From Margaritifera margaritifera (Eukaryota; Mollusca; Bivalvia; Unionida; Margaritiferidae), in contig JAQPZY010001688.1 in assembly GCA_029931535.1 (NCBI GenBank), positions 8,283,001-8,347,000 on the forward strand: DNA of 64,000 nt, given 5' to 3'. A model generated the notes under the pieces. That model had not been told where the DNA came from. It worked only from the letters and a program-made list of their open reading frames with translations, and ran no database searches. Positions 25,072 through 36,104 of the stretch are shown here, one piece after another; position 1 is the first letter of the stretch, and every line of letters starts with the position of its first letter. The position numbers and the translations under genes were made by a program.

Positions 25072-25559
25072 GTAAGGCTGTTGTCATGGTTTCTGTTTAG
25101 TAATTTTACATAGTCCTAGGAATATTAGGTATTGCAAATTGTTATTCAGTAATCCTTAATTAGGCTCTGTAGTTTTGTGTCAAAAAGTAACATATGACTA
25201 CCTTAAGGACAAATTGAATATGAAAGCTTGTAATAATAATTTGTTGATTGAGATTGCTAGGCAAGAGAGATCAAAGTGTTTTACTCAACATTTATGAATT
25301 ATATTTGCAAACATTCAATGCCTAAAAAATTTGTATAATCTTCAGTATGAATCAGATTATAAGTATACGCAAAAGAAACTCGTAAAATAGTATGAATAAA
25401 TCTGTGATAGTTTTTTAAATTCTAAAATTAATTAGAAGAAAACTGACAGACAACAGATCTTTTTTTTTTACAACAGTATCTGCTCTTTATACATCATGGT
25501 ATTATATATGTCATCTAGTGTTAAATATACAATTATGGACTTTTAATGAGGTCGATATG
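25072..25559. other. Intron, no feature found
   Basis: AT-rich, nothing seen. Confidence 0.5.
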
Positions 25560-26160
25560 TGTTTTTTATGGACATAGGTAAAAGTGATATCAACTAAGTA
25601 CAAAAACTCAAAGGTCAGGGTCATTGACTCAAAGAAGAAAATTTGTTTCTGCACAATAACTCAAGCTCACCACCATCTACAGTTATCAGACTTTGTGTGC
25701 GCTTGCGCTTGGGCACTTTGGGTAAGGAAGAATCCTATTGATTTGGGAGTGAAAAGGTCAGAGGTTAAGTTCACATGACTGAAAAAAGAAAAAAACTTGA
25801 GTTTTCAATCATTTATAGATACCAGAATTTGTAGATGACTTGCATTTGGGATAAAGAAGAACCCTATCTATTTCAGTGTCAAAGGTCAAGGTCACTATGA
25901 CTACAAGAATAAAAAGGGTTTCCTCACAATAACATTAGTTCTACATCACATAATAAGACCAAACTTTGTGGATGGCTTACATCTGGAGTAAGGAAGAAGC
26001 CTATTGATTTTGTGTTCAAAAAAGTCAAAGGTTAAGGTCACAGACTGAAAAAACAAAAGTAGTTTCTGCACACAAATTTCAGTTATCTACCTTGTGGAAT
26101 ATTCAAGACAGGGTGGGCATATAATGTGCCATCTACGGTACTCTTGTTGTATTGTTGGAT
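25560..26160. repeat. Dispersed 'aaaggtcaaggtcac' repeat
   Basis: Three to four diverged units with 'aggtcagggtcattgactca', 'gtggatggcttacatctgga' and 'aaaggttaaggtcacagact'. The end, acagggtgggcatataatgt, matches the end of the copy near 18650. Confidence 0.7.
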
Positions 26161-26179
26161 TTGTATTATAAATGATTTC

Positions 26180-26345
26180 ATGGTAGCGTAGTTCACAAAA
26201 CATCAGACACATAATTCAAAGGTCATGGGTTCGATACCTGCCCAGGTCAGCTGCCTCAGCATATCCATGGGAAAGGCACTTAGCTCCCATTTCCTTGGCA
26301 TAATATAGCTAGTAATGTGTTATAAGGGCTGTGAAAACCAACCAA
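26180..26345 (+). mobile_element. tRNA-like SINE or SINE fragment
   Basis: It has a box A-like tagcgtagttca followed by a box B-like ggttcgatacc, then a body (ccatgggaaaggcacttagc) unlike the other SINE family. No convincing target duplication is visible. Confidence 0.45.
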
Positions 26346-26715
26346 AACAATTCTTGTACAACATCACCATTTATATTCAGATTTTGTTATTTGATGACTT
26401 TCTTTTTCACTAGCGGCCACTATTGTTGTTTATGTGCATGAGGGTCAAGTGAAGTGCAGATCACATGATGTTAAAAATAGTAACACTAGATAGATACGAT
26501 TTTCTGCTGATCAGCATGTCTGAACATTGTTGTATTGTGGTCAGGTGATTGTAATTTAACTAATTGGAGGATTACCATTTTATTAAATATTTCGAGCAAA
26601 AATGAATTTACAACTTTGTTGGCAGGCATTGTGTTGCATAACACATAAAAAGTAAGAGGTATTCAAAACATAGTGTCAGATACTTTCAAAAATGACTTGT
26701 TTGTTTGACATTGGC

Positions 26716-26758
<43 letters not shown>

Positions 26759-26980
26759 TAATCTTTACTGATTGTTACTAAGTTAGTTGTGCACAACTCT
26801 TTTGATGCCCTCAGATATTAAAGATAATTAACAGTATTTTATTAGCATTTTTTAAAAAGCAAAATGATATTTACAATTTTTTTTAAAATTTAGTGCTTTT
26901 TTAAAAGCAAAATTATATTTACAAGAAATTGTTCAGTTTAGCTCAAGAAAATGTGCATTTTTGTTTGTATTGCTTTTTAG
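26346..26980. repeat. Intron with an (ATA)n microsatellite
   Basis: About 13 ATA repeats at 26717-26757. The rest is AT-rich with a local duplicate of aagcaaaattatatttaca. Confidence 0.85.
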
Positions 26981-27080
26981 ACAATGATTGAGGAAATAAT
27001 GAGGACTCAGAAGAGGAACAGTGCAGGTCCAACTGTCGCAGAATACAGGGATGAGATAAAGAAAAATCTGGTCACTGCCA
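26981..27080 (+). CDS. Internal exon E, helical
   Basis: This 100-nt exon runs from phase 0 to phase 1. It has a very good acceptor (ttgtattgctttttag) and a consensus gtaagt donor. It encodes 33 residues plus a split codon: TMIEEIMRTQKRNSAGPTVA, then EYRDEIKKNLVTA. The alternation of hydrophobic and charged residues suggests two short helices around a Gly/Pro linker. The next exon opens with ITKAAGM, so the helix appears to run across the junction. Confidence 0.77.
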
Positions 27081-27329
27081 GTAAGTCTCAGCTTTCTTGT
27101 ACATGGTTGCTGTTATCTTAAGATTTACTTCCCCTGAAAAGAGAATGCACCATTCCTAAGATCTAATTTCAACATACACTGTACCGGTAGATTTATTGAA
27201 AGTAAGAGGACATATGGTACACACTTCATGGAATTTATGTTGTTCATGTATGAATGAGCATGATGCAATGTACATCATAACATTTGTCAAAGAACACAAT
27301 TTTTGCACATTTTCCAAAGAAACTGAATT

Positions 27330-27440
27330 TACACAAATATTATTCACAAAATGCAATAGAAACAATATTAACCATCAGTTATGGGAAAAAATATTATTCA
27401 CAAAATGCTATAGAAACAATATTAACCATCAGTTATGGGC
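27330..27440. repeat. Direct duplication, 51 bp
   Basis: Two copies of atattattcacaaaatgcaa followed by tagaaacaatattaaccatcagttatggg. Confidence 0.9.
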
Positions 27441-27764
27441 ACAAGTTTTATGTCACAAATATGTTGAATTTACAGAATTTTAATGAAATTAAAATATTAT
27501 GGATGACATTAAATTTACCATGACAGCAAAAATTCCTGTCTACAGGGATTTTATAGAAAAATTTCCTTGCTTTAAAAAATTTACCATTTGTCTGTCATTA
27601 TTAAACAATCCATTTGTAAATTGAAAGTTACATAAGTAATTTTGGAGGTCTCCGACTTTTGTTCTCAGCTTTTTTTCTTTGTTTTGAATCATAGTATATT
27701 AGCAACTTAAGCATATTCATGACATAAACTTCCCATGGACCAAAGTATTTTCTTGTATTAAATT

Positions 27765-27922
27765 TGTGTGAATTACATGTATAAAATATGTGTGAATTAC
27801 TTTTATTAAATTTGTGTGAATTACTTGTATTAAACTTGTGTGAATTACTTGTAAATTTGTGTGAATTGTATTAAATTTGTGTAAATTAATTGTATTAAAT
27901 TTGTGTGATTTTCTTGTATTCA
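27765..27922. repeat. Short tandem repeat, about 24-bp unit
   Basis: Six irregular units of gtgtgaattacttgtattaa followed by attt. Confidence 0.88.
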
Positions 27923-28580
27923 ATTTTTTTGAATTTGGTACTTCAGCATGATCACAACATGAAGTTTTTGCAATGTACTGATTGATAATAGTGTTTTTAT
28001 CATTTTAAAAAAAGTGCTGAAAACATGAAGAAAAAAAATTGTGTCAGTAGATTCTCTCGATGTTTGGGAAAATTGCATGTTGCTGAAATTTGTTTTTTTT
28101 TTAAACAGGATGTTTATTTTATTATTGAAAAAGATTTTTAAAATGGAAAATAATAAATATTGTAAATAAAATGAAAACAATTTTAGCATTAATAAAGTTT
28201 CACAAAATTATCAATATTTAAATTACAATGTTGACAAAGTAAAATTTTCATGACTAATTGATCAACTTCATTTTTATTATCTTGTGTTATGTTTTAAGCT
28301 GTGAAAAATATTTGCATAAGTTCAGTTTCCTTGCCAAATTTGTGAAAATGTTATGTCCATGAAAGTTGTGTAATTTATAATAGAACAAAACCTACTTTAT
28401 CAGATACCTGCATATAAAGGGCTCCTGCTTACATAGGACATCGTTTAGTAAACCCCTTTTCTTCATTTCCTTTGTATATTTAATCTCTAAATAATGGACA
28501 CCTGTCCACAACAAGTTTATGATCCCCTCTGTGTCCTTTATAGACAGGTTTCACTGTACATCTCTGTTATTGTAATTTAG
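27923..28580. other. Intron, AT-rich
   Basis: It includes a dispersed-repeat-like segment at about 28395-28555 (tacctgcatataaagggctc ... agacaggtttcactgtacat), similar in style to 5700-5760. Confidence 0.45.
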
Positions 28581-28796
28581 TCACAAAGGCAGCAGGGATG
28601 GTGGAAGGCAGTATTCCACTCGATGCTGAAATTGATCCAGAGCTTATGCAGGCCTTAGCTAATCAGACGCTAACTCCAGAAGACATTGAAATCGTCAAGG
28701 ATGAGAATGGGCGAAGCATCATCCGATCCAGGACCAGAATGCATCAGACAATGGGTGGAGTCAAGGAGGGCCACATTTACATGCCAGCGACCCAAG
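28581..28796 (+). CDS. Internal exon F, most conserved-looking exon
   Basis: This 216-nt exon is phase 1/phase 1, with acceptor gtaatttag and donor gtatga. It encodes about 72 residues: ITKAAGMVEGSIPLDAEIDP, then a helix-like ELMQALANQ, then LTPEDIEIVKDENGRSIIRS, then a basic stretch, and GGVKEGHIYMPATQ. The mix of ordered-looking hydrophobic and acidic positions makes this the likeliest folded segment of the protein and the best query for a database search. I cannot name the family. The codon third positions look coding, unlike the flanking AT-rich introns. Confidence 0.82.
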
Positions 28797-29309
28797 GTAT
28801 GATGACAAGAGCTAACTGTGCAAAAATTGTTGGGAAACAAATTTTACTGTACTTGTGATTGATGAGTTAAGAATTAAGAATTGGTTACATACTTATATTT
28901 AATTATTAAGAATTTACTAAATCGTTGCTTTTTAGATTTATGGGAGTTTAGAAATAAAACTAGGTTTGGATAATGCAAACAGCTGAAAGCAGAAACAAAA
29001 CTTTTTTGGCATTTTTATGAATGACATGAACTTTCAAGTTTATTCTGTACAGAACCAGCTACAGTCAGGCTTCCCTAAACCAGACACAGTCAATTTGGGT
29101 ATTTTATAGGCAGTATAGAGAGGTCTAATTAGGATTAAAACAGCCTTGTTGTTACCAAGGTGTGCAGTCAGTCTGCGGAGGTAAAGAGGTTTCAGAGGGG
29201 TAAATTTATGGAAGTTTCACTATATTTTTTCACTATATTTTTCAATATATTCATGGAAAATGAAGTTTGAAAAAAATGCAAGTGTAAAGGGCACAAATAC
29301 ATTTTTAAA
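28797..29309. other. Intron, no feature found
   Basis: Nothing seen. Confidence 0.5.
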
Positions 29310-29832
29310 ATAGATCTGATATATCCCTAAGCCAGGAGGATTGTCGTAATTGTAAATCATGTCTTAGTGCTGATTTATTAATAAATATCTGATATATCCT
29401 TAAGCTTGGAGGATTGCCATAAATTGTGTAAATCACATCTTAGTACTGATTTATTAAAATTGATTTGATATATTCCTATGCCAGGAAGATTGCCATAAAT
29501 TGTGTAAATCACGTCTTAGTACTGGTTTATTAAAATTGATTTGATATATTCCTATGCCAGGAAGATTGCCATAAATTGTGTAAATCACGTCTTAGTACTG
29601 ATTTATTAGAATTGATTTGATATATTCCTATGCCAGGAAGATTGCCATAAATTTGTAAATCATGTCTTAGTACTGATTTATTAAAATTGATTTGATATAT
29701 TCCTATGCCAGGAAGATTGCCATAAATTTGTAAATCATGTCTTAGTACTGATTTATTAAAATTGATTTGATATATTCCTATGCCAGGAAGATTGCCATAA
29801 ATTTGTAAATCATGTCTTAGTACTGATTTATT
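29310..29832. repeat. Minisatellite, about 74-bp unit
   Basis: Seven units of tgatttattaaaattgattt, then gatatattcctatgccagga and agattgccataaat and the rest. The array becomes more uniform to the right. Confidence 0.94.
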
Positions 29833-29959
29833 GTAACAAGAGCAAATCTTTCAGGACCATCATCATCATTTTACCTGTGAAAATACATCTGAGGTACAAT
29901 CCATTTAATTTGTCCTAGATGCATAGTTTTCACATTTTGGTTACCAAGGTAATTAGGGA

Positions 29960-30160
29960 GTTAAAGACAAGCAAGAACATGGTACATAGCAGTACTTGTG
30001 GATCTTGGCAAGAACATGGTACATAGCATTACTTGTGGATCTTGGCAAGAACATGGTACATAGCATTACTTGTGGATCTTGGCAAGAACATGGTACATAG
30101 CATTACTTGTGGATCTTGACAAGAACATGGTACATAGCATTACTTGTGGATTTTGGCAAC
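29960..30160. repeat. Minisatellite, 37-bp unit
   Basis: Five units of ggcaagaacatggtacatag followed by cattacttgtggatctt. Confidence 0.94.
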
Positions 30161-31940
30161 AACAGTTTATCATCATAATACATTCTGTAATTTTGCCACA
30201 GTAAGCTTTCTTTTACTTCTGTCAAAGGACAAATTAGCTATAAATTTAAGTGTAAGAGTATTTTTTATGATTATACCATAATCACTATATATACATTTCA
30301 TATGTATACCCATGATATAATGAATCACTGTGAAATGAACTGTTAATTTTGTTCCTAAATAGGCGTGTGTTTATCCAAAAGCAGGTCATGATCATTCCAA
30401 ATATTGGGATGGTTGTCTCTAAATATAGAAGAGCCAAATGAAGGAATTCAACCCACAACAACAACAACAATAAGCACCCAATTATTTTATTTTTTTACTA
30501 AATAAGCACCCAATTATTTTATTTTTTTACTAAAGTGGTCTGACCAAAAAAGTAATGATGACAAGTAATAACAATTCCAGTGTATTTTTTCATTATCTTT
30601 ATCAATTTAAATTGCATAAATTTTTTAAATTGGTTTTGCAGATTATATTCTATCTATCTGTGCATTCATTCATAATCTTGAACTTGGATAGCCATAATCA
30701 GAATATGAGATAACTAGACAATCTCCATGTTCCATGAGGAAAAAACTTTTGAATTAACTAATAAGTTAACATTATATTTTTTGTGTAAGTCTACATACCA
30801 AGACAGTTAATATGAGACCACTCTCACTTTCATATAATATCTCCTTCATAGTTAGATAATTCAGTATCCTGTGCAATGGAGAAAACTGTAGACTAGATCT
30901 TGGCTTACAGTGGAATGGACCAATAAATTGATTGTAACATTTCTGAAAGAAATATTTATTGAAGATATAGATTATGTTGTACACTTATGAATTTAATTCT
31001 GCTTTTAATGGAATGACATGTATAAAATCATTTTATTGTACTATTAATGCAATGACATATATAAAATAATTTTTTTAATAAAGAAAAAGGAGAATCAAAT
31101 TTTTTTATATACCGGTATGTACTGATACCCTAAAGAACCTGACAAGGTCACATGCTATCTAAATATAGTAATTTTACTACCACTTAGTAATGCAGTTGTA
31201 ATGGTGTAAAATATTTTGTGCCCTTCATCTCAAGTAAATATTATAGCAGAAGTTTCACACTAACTTCAAGATTTCCTTGTTTTTTAATGCATGATAAGTT
31301 TCCTGTTTTCCCCTTCTTTTATTCATGTTTATCCTTGTTCCACTATATTTGTCCCTTCTTTTCTTTATGTTTATTCCTGTTGCACTACATCTTTATTTCT
31401 GTCTTTCTTTATTTCACATGTTACAGATTTTTTATGAATAACTGAAACCATTATCTATCCAGATGTTGGAATTAAGAACTTAAAAATAACTCTGAAAGCA
31501 TTTTGTGTTAAAATATTGCAATTTCAACTGGTTGCTTAAATGTTTAATTTTCATCTATTTGTCAATATCTTGCTTATTTCTTATTTATCATTCCACTGTT
31601 TTCTGAAGTTGGTTATTTTTTATTACAAATTACCTCACATACTGTGTGCTTTAAAGCTATTGTACTCTTTCTCTCTTTTATAAAACTCATATAAAGTTAT
31701 CAAATTTGAGATCAGTCATCAATATAAGGAATCATTTTATTGAATTGTTAATAAAAATAAAGTAAGCATTTCACCTGCCCAATATGTATACAAAATGACT
31801 TTGTTGACTGACGTTCTGGACATTTTTAATTCTTCACTATACACTGTATCAACAGCCAGTTATTACAAATGTACAAAATGTTTGCATGGCATTTAAAAAA
31901 AAAAAAACAATTAAGAAAGACATAAATTGTCCTTTTTTAG
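30161..31940. other. Intron, essentially unique AT-rich sequence
   Basis: It contains one duplicated segment at 30472-30533 (aagcacccaattattttatt) and a cryptic exon candidate at its right edge (31941). No gene is seen. Confidence 0.5.
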
Positions 31941-31975
31941 GATGATTCTAGCAGCTAGTCAGTGTCAAACTAAAC
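31941..31975 (+). other. Cryptic or poison exon candidate
   Basis: A strong acceptor (ttgtccttttttag) is followed 35 nt later by a near-perfect donor (gtaagtg). In the phase set by exon F the first full codon after the split codon is TGA, and the length is not a multiple of three. Inclusion would truncate the protein. The site lies in the intron between exons F and G. It could be a chance pseudo-exon or a regulated poison exon. Confidence 0.3.
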
Positions 31976-32440
31976 GTAAGTGAAACATTTTAAATGAAAA
32001 CAAAAATAGGTGTCAGAGGTAATCATACTTAATGGAAACATACACATCATTTAAACAATGTTGCAAAACAAAAATCAAGTTGTATAGATACTATTATCAT
32101 GCAAATGCACAGTTTAAGATGGTCTTTTTTGGCAGTAAGGTTGATAGGGGCTTGTTAGTCATGTCTATAATCCACGATAATAGGTGCCACAATGGAGGAG
32201 AAAACCATTGGCTTTTTCATGGTTGCTTTCTTTTGTTAAAAGTGGTCCTAGATGAAAATTAAATACATACTTAAGGAAGAGAGAGGGACCTCTTTTATCT
32301 ATATGAGTTTCATCTAGATCTGATTAGCGGCTGCAGTCTGCTCTTATCCTGACTTATCCTTTAGAATTTTTTTATCTAGCAAAATTTATTCCAATAATAA
32401 GCCCATCTCCCACTTATACAAACGGTTTGCATGGTGGGCT

Positions 32441-32483
32441 TACTGGGCTCATTGTAGAAGGCCTACTGGGCTCATTGTAGAAG
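32441..32483. repeat. Tandem 20-bp duplication just before exon G
   Basis: The 20 bp tactgggctcattgtagaag occur twice, with a period of 23. Each copy holds an AG that could serve as a decoy acceptor 40-70 bp before the real one. Confidence 0.85.
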
Positions 32484-32524
32484 CAAATACTGTGTTTTGA
32501 ACAATGAACCATTTCTTTCTAAAG

Positions 32525-32907
32525 AAAACGCTGATCAGAGGAAGATTTCTATTCCTGCTGACCGAGCTTCCGTCATGAATATTGGAGAACCAGATGTTAT
32601 CCACTATGGAGGGAAACCCATACATGAAACTACCTCAGAGAAAGCTGTATCTGAGAAATCCCCTTCAGAAAGACATCCCTCACCTCAGACAGTGTCGGAC
32701 AAGGTTTCAGAGAAGGCACAGTCTCTCAAAGGAAAATCTCCAGCCCAGTCATTGAAGGAAATATCGCCAGCAGTATCGGGCTCAGTGCAAGGAGATGGAA
32801 GTTCCAGAAAATCCGGTGCTTCTGGGACCACAAAATCTCAAGTGTCATTCAAAGGAGTAGAGTCAGCAGGGGATGATTTGGCAAAAGCATTGGCAGATAT
32901 GGAGAAG
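32525..32907 (+). CDS. Internal exon G, long Ser/Lys-rich exon
   Basis: This 383-nt exon enters in phase 1 and ends in phase 0 (127 full codons). The acceptor is catttctttctaaag and the donor gtatgg. The peptide begins ENADQRKISIPADRASVMNI and passes through IGEPDVIHYGGKPIHET. A long low-complexity region of repeated SEK/SDK/SLK triplets and SP dipeptides follows (for example SEKSPSERHPSPQ). It ends in a short helical segment, DDLAKALADMEK. The low-complexity part is probably disordered and has many potential Ser-Pro phosphosites. The open frame extends slightly upstream through a TTG, but the phase of exon F and the pyrimidine tract favour this acceptor. Confidence 0.82.
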
Positions 32908-33698
32908 GTATGGGTTTCAAATCTTAATCTAAATCATCCATCAAAAACTCCAATGACCAGCACACATGCATAATGACCAGCACACACACACATCTTCAAT
33001 TGATCCATCAATTGTGAATTGTCTAATTCATTGTAAAAGGACATCCATTTTTTATCTTATAATGTGTATTCATGTTGTATTTTGTGGAATCCAATAGTTT
33101 GTCAGTTCTACAATAGAGACATTACCAATGTCTGCTGCAGGGCTTAGAATTAGGATTTTTTTCCACTGATCCACATGATCACCATAATAATATTTTACTG
33201 ATCCTGCCTAATTTTCACTGGTGCTTGTAAAATCCAGGGACATTCTAAGAAAGCTTTTACAACCAACAATAAATGAAGTACCCTGCATTATTTTGTATTT
33301 CTCTGAATACTCACTGTAGAAAGTGTACAACATCACATCCTTTTCTGGGTTATATTTCAGCCATTTATATTTGTTTTCCCATAATTTAAAGTACTTTCAC
33401 ACTCATCTCTTGATCATATTTATAATTGGGCTTTTCTTTGTCATTATTTAATTTTGGATGTTTAGGTGGTGGCTGCTTACCTTGCAGAAACTTCAGCATC
33501 TTTCGAGTTGTCACTTACAATGCAGTGAATGTTTATCAACACAGATATAAAAAAATTTAACCTGTTTTTTGGAAAATTCTGCATAACTAGTTGAGATGGT
33601 TAACATGACCATTTCCAGTTGGCCATGTTTTGGCACTGGCTTGGTACCCTAGATCATTTTGTATCATAAGTATTTAACTTTGTGCATTGAGTCAGGGT
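32908..33698. other. Intron, no feature found
   Basis: Unique AT-rich sequence with a short atgaccagcacacatgcata duplicate near 32955. Confidence 0.5.
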
Positions 33699-33713
33699 AC
33701 CAGGCTAGTTTGG

Positions 33714-33968
33714 GTGGCCCTGGGTGGCCGAGTGGTCTAAAGCACTCTCCTTTACAGATCACTCACACATCTCACCCCTGTCCACATGGGTTTGAGTCTT
33801 AGCTCCAGCTAATGTGGGTATGTGAGAAAAGCTTGCCAGTAGCTTCCCGTGGGTTGGTGGTTCTTCCCAGGGTCTTCCTGGGTTCATCCTCTACCAAATA
33901 TACTGGCTGCCATGTATAACCTGTCATATGCTGAAAAATGGTGTTAAACCCACAAAACACAAACACAC
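33714..33968 (+). mobile_element. tRNA-derived SINE with a 15-bp target duplication
   Basis: It begins with a tRNA-Ser/Leu-like head containing box A (tggccgagtggtctaa) and a degenerate box B (gggtttgagtctt). It ends in gtgttaaacccacaaaacac and an A/C-rich tail. Perfect direct repeats accaggctagtttgg flank it at 33699-33713 and 33969-33983, which fixes both boundaries. It lies in the intron before exon H. The folding and box B do not support a working tRNA. Confidence 0.85.
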
Positions 33969-34259
33969 ACCAGGCTAGTTTGGAATGCGTGCTGACTGTT
34001 TGGACAATCAGCACCCTTATTTACTTGATGCATACAAGAACACACATGGCCATTTCTACCACAGGTATTTATTGTATTTTGTCAAATGCAGGGACTTGGC
34101 AGGTGCTATGTTAGCACAATAAACAGTTGTTGGATTAGCAGATTAGTGTAAATGTTGAGACTGATACTGCTAAAATGTATTACAATGAATAAAACTGACA
34201 TGAAGTAAAAAGAAAGAAAAACTCTTGGGTCAGAAAGTGAGAGATTTTGTTGACTTCAG

Positions 34260-34401
34260 GGTGCTGACTCTCTCAGTAAAGAGGGTGCATCGAGTCTAAA
34301 GAGTAGTAAGAGTGGTGCTTCACTGAAGTCCAGCGAGGAGAAGAGCAAAGTGTCCGACAAGAGCTCCAAGAAAGAGGAAAAGAGAGAGGAGTTTGTTGTT
34401 G
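34260..34401 (+). CDS. Internal exon H, Ser/Lys/Glu-rich
   Basis: This 142-nt exon runs from phase 0 to phase 1. It has a clean acceptor (gattttgttgacttcag) and a consensus gtaagt donor. It encodes 47 residues, beginning GADSLSKEGASSLKSSKSGA, continuing SLKSSEEKSKVSDKSS, and ending KKEEKREEFVV. It continues the SxK/SEK low-complexity style of exon G, which supports one gene. The next exon must start in phase 1. The candidates in this window are 37453 (terminal) and 60084 (internal); between them I find only repeats and mobile elements. Confidence 0.78.
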
Positions 34402-34449
34402 GTAAGTTCAAACAGCACCACATCATATTCTGTCATTTTGTTTCTTTGG

Positions 34450-34577
34450 CATAAAACTAGTTATGGTACTAATTTTATGTGGCATAAAACTAGTTATGGT
34501 ACTAATTTTATGTGGTATAAAACTAGTTATGGTACAAATTTTATGTGGCATAAAACTAGTTATGGTACTAATTTTGG
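34450..34577. repeat. Minisatellite, 33-bp unit
   Basis: Four units of ggcataaaactagttatggt followed by actaattttatgt. It begins less than 50 bp after the donor of exon H. Confidence 0.94.
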
Positions 34578-34767
34578 AGGGCTTCTGACAGTTTAAAGAG
34601 AACAATTGTTTGACAAAATGGCTTACAGATATACAAAATAGTAAGATGATAAGAATGAACTCGCTGACCTTTCAGTAAAAGTAGTCGTGAGGACCTAGAC
34701 CACTTGCAAAACAGATATCGATGTGAATGCATATTTCTAGCTTGGTCTAGAGGAATTATCATGTGCA

Positions 34768-35245
34768 GTTTCAGTATGCACAATCCATGAACAGGGGTTT
34801 CACTATGCACAATCCATGCACAGGGGTTTCAGTATGCACAATCCATGCACAGGGGTTTCAGTATGCACAATCCATGCACAGGGGTTTCAGTATGCACAAT
34901 CCATGCACAGGGGTTTCATTATGCACAATCCATGCACAGGGGTTTCAGTATGCACAATCCATGCACAGGGGTTTCACTATGCACAATCCATGCACAGGGG
35001 TTTCAGTATGCACAATTCATGCACAGGGGTTTCAGTATGCACAATCCATGCACAGGGGTTTCAGTATGCACAATCCATGCATAGGGGTTTCAGTATGCAC
35101 AATCCATGCACAGGGGTTTCAGTATGCACAATCCATGCACAGGGGTTTCTGTATGCACAATTCATGCACAGGGGTTTCAGGATGCACAATCCATGCACAG
35201 GGGTTTCAGTATGCACAATCCATGCACAGGGGTTTCAGTAGAAGC
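34768..35245. repeat. Minisatellite, 29-bp unit
   Basis: Sixteen units of atgcacaggggtttcagtat followed by gcacaatcc, with very few changes. The plus strand is open in all three frames because no unit contains a stop in any frame. Confidence 0.96.
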
Positions 35246-35249
35246 CAGT

Positions 35250-35854
35250 AGCCAGCAATTTTTTTCGTCATTAATTTGTACTGGAATTGCTGCCTAGAAT
35301 TCCAGATTTTCAAAAAAGTTTATTTTAATAGTTTAATAATTCACTGCCATATTCCATCAGAGATGTTGATTCAATTATGATGATCTTTTTCAAGTTGATA
35401 CAAATCGGTCTGTGTCTAAAAGATGCTTGCTTTTTCTTATTTGGCATTATTAGAAATGCCTGCCTGATGTGATTCAGTCTTCATGAAAGAGAACCATAAA
35501 TGTTCAGTACCTTTTTACTTTTCTGCCCAGTCAATCATGATCAAGAATAGTAATCATGTTCCAGCATTGAAGAGAGGACAGCAGACACTACTAGACAAAT
35601 GGCCGAATAAAACACCAAAAAATGGTTTGCAACAATTTATCATGTTAGCTCTATAACTTATGCAGTATGACGGTAGGGGTTGAAGTTGCAGTATGAAACA
35701 GAGATGAAGTAAGATAGACTAGCAGATGCTGTCACATACAACATAAAAAAAGGTAACAGATGATCAGCATGTCAAATATTTTGCTTACAGTTTGACCAAA
35801 ATAAAACAGATAAAAGCACACGATGAACATAAATGATCCAAGACCAAGTGTAAT
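35250..35854. other. Intron, weak coding-like scrap only
   Basis: At about 35560-35620 a frame reads KRGQQTLLDKWPNKTPKNGL, bounded by stops. It may be a fragment of a mobile element, but nothing supports it further. Confidence 0.3.
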
Positions 35855-36096
35855 TACCACAGACAATGGGACACAAGTGTGATCACCACAGACAATGGGA
35901 CACAAGTGTGATTACCATAGACAATGGGACATGTGTGATTACCAAACAATGAGACACAAATGTGATTACCACAGACAATGGGACATACGAGTGATTACCA
36001 CCGACAATGGGACACAAGTGTGAGTACCCCAGACAATGGGACACAAGTGTGATTACCACCGACGATGGGACCCAAGTGTGATTACCACAGACAATT
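35855..36096. repeat. Minisatellite, 27-bp unit
   Basis: Nine units of gtgattaccacagacaatgg followed by gacacaa. Confidence 0.94.
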
Positions 36097-36104
36097 CAAC
36101 ATAA

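Noticed and set aside
28598..28858. Exon F as a stand-alone small gene starting at its first ATG
   Set aside because: The coding signal begins upstream of the ATG at a splice acceptor and ends at a donor; after 28796 the frame loses coding character.
33716..33800. A tRNA-Ser or tRNA-Leu gene
   Set aside because: Only box A is well preserved, the rest does not fold as a tRNA, and the whole is bounded by a target-site duplication typical of a SINE.
34763..35297. Overlapping plus-strand frames of up to 162 codons; also its look of a CRISPR array
   Set aside because: The units are contiguous 29-bp repeats without spacers, in an animal genome; it is a minisatellite.
35532..35652. Frame with KRGQQTLLDKWPNKTPKNGL
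   Set aside because: Too short, wrong phase for exon H (TAG in the needed frame), no donor.
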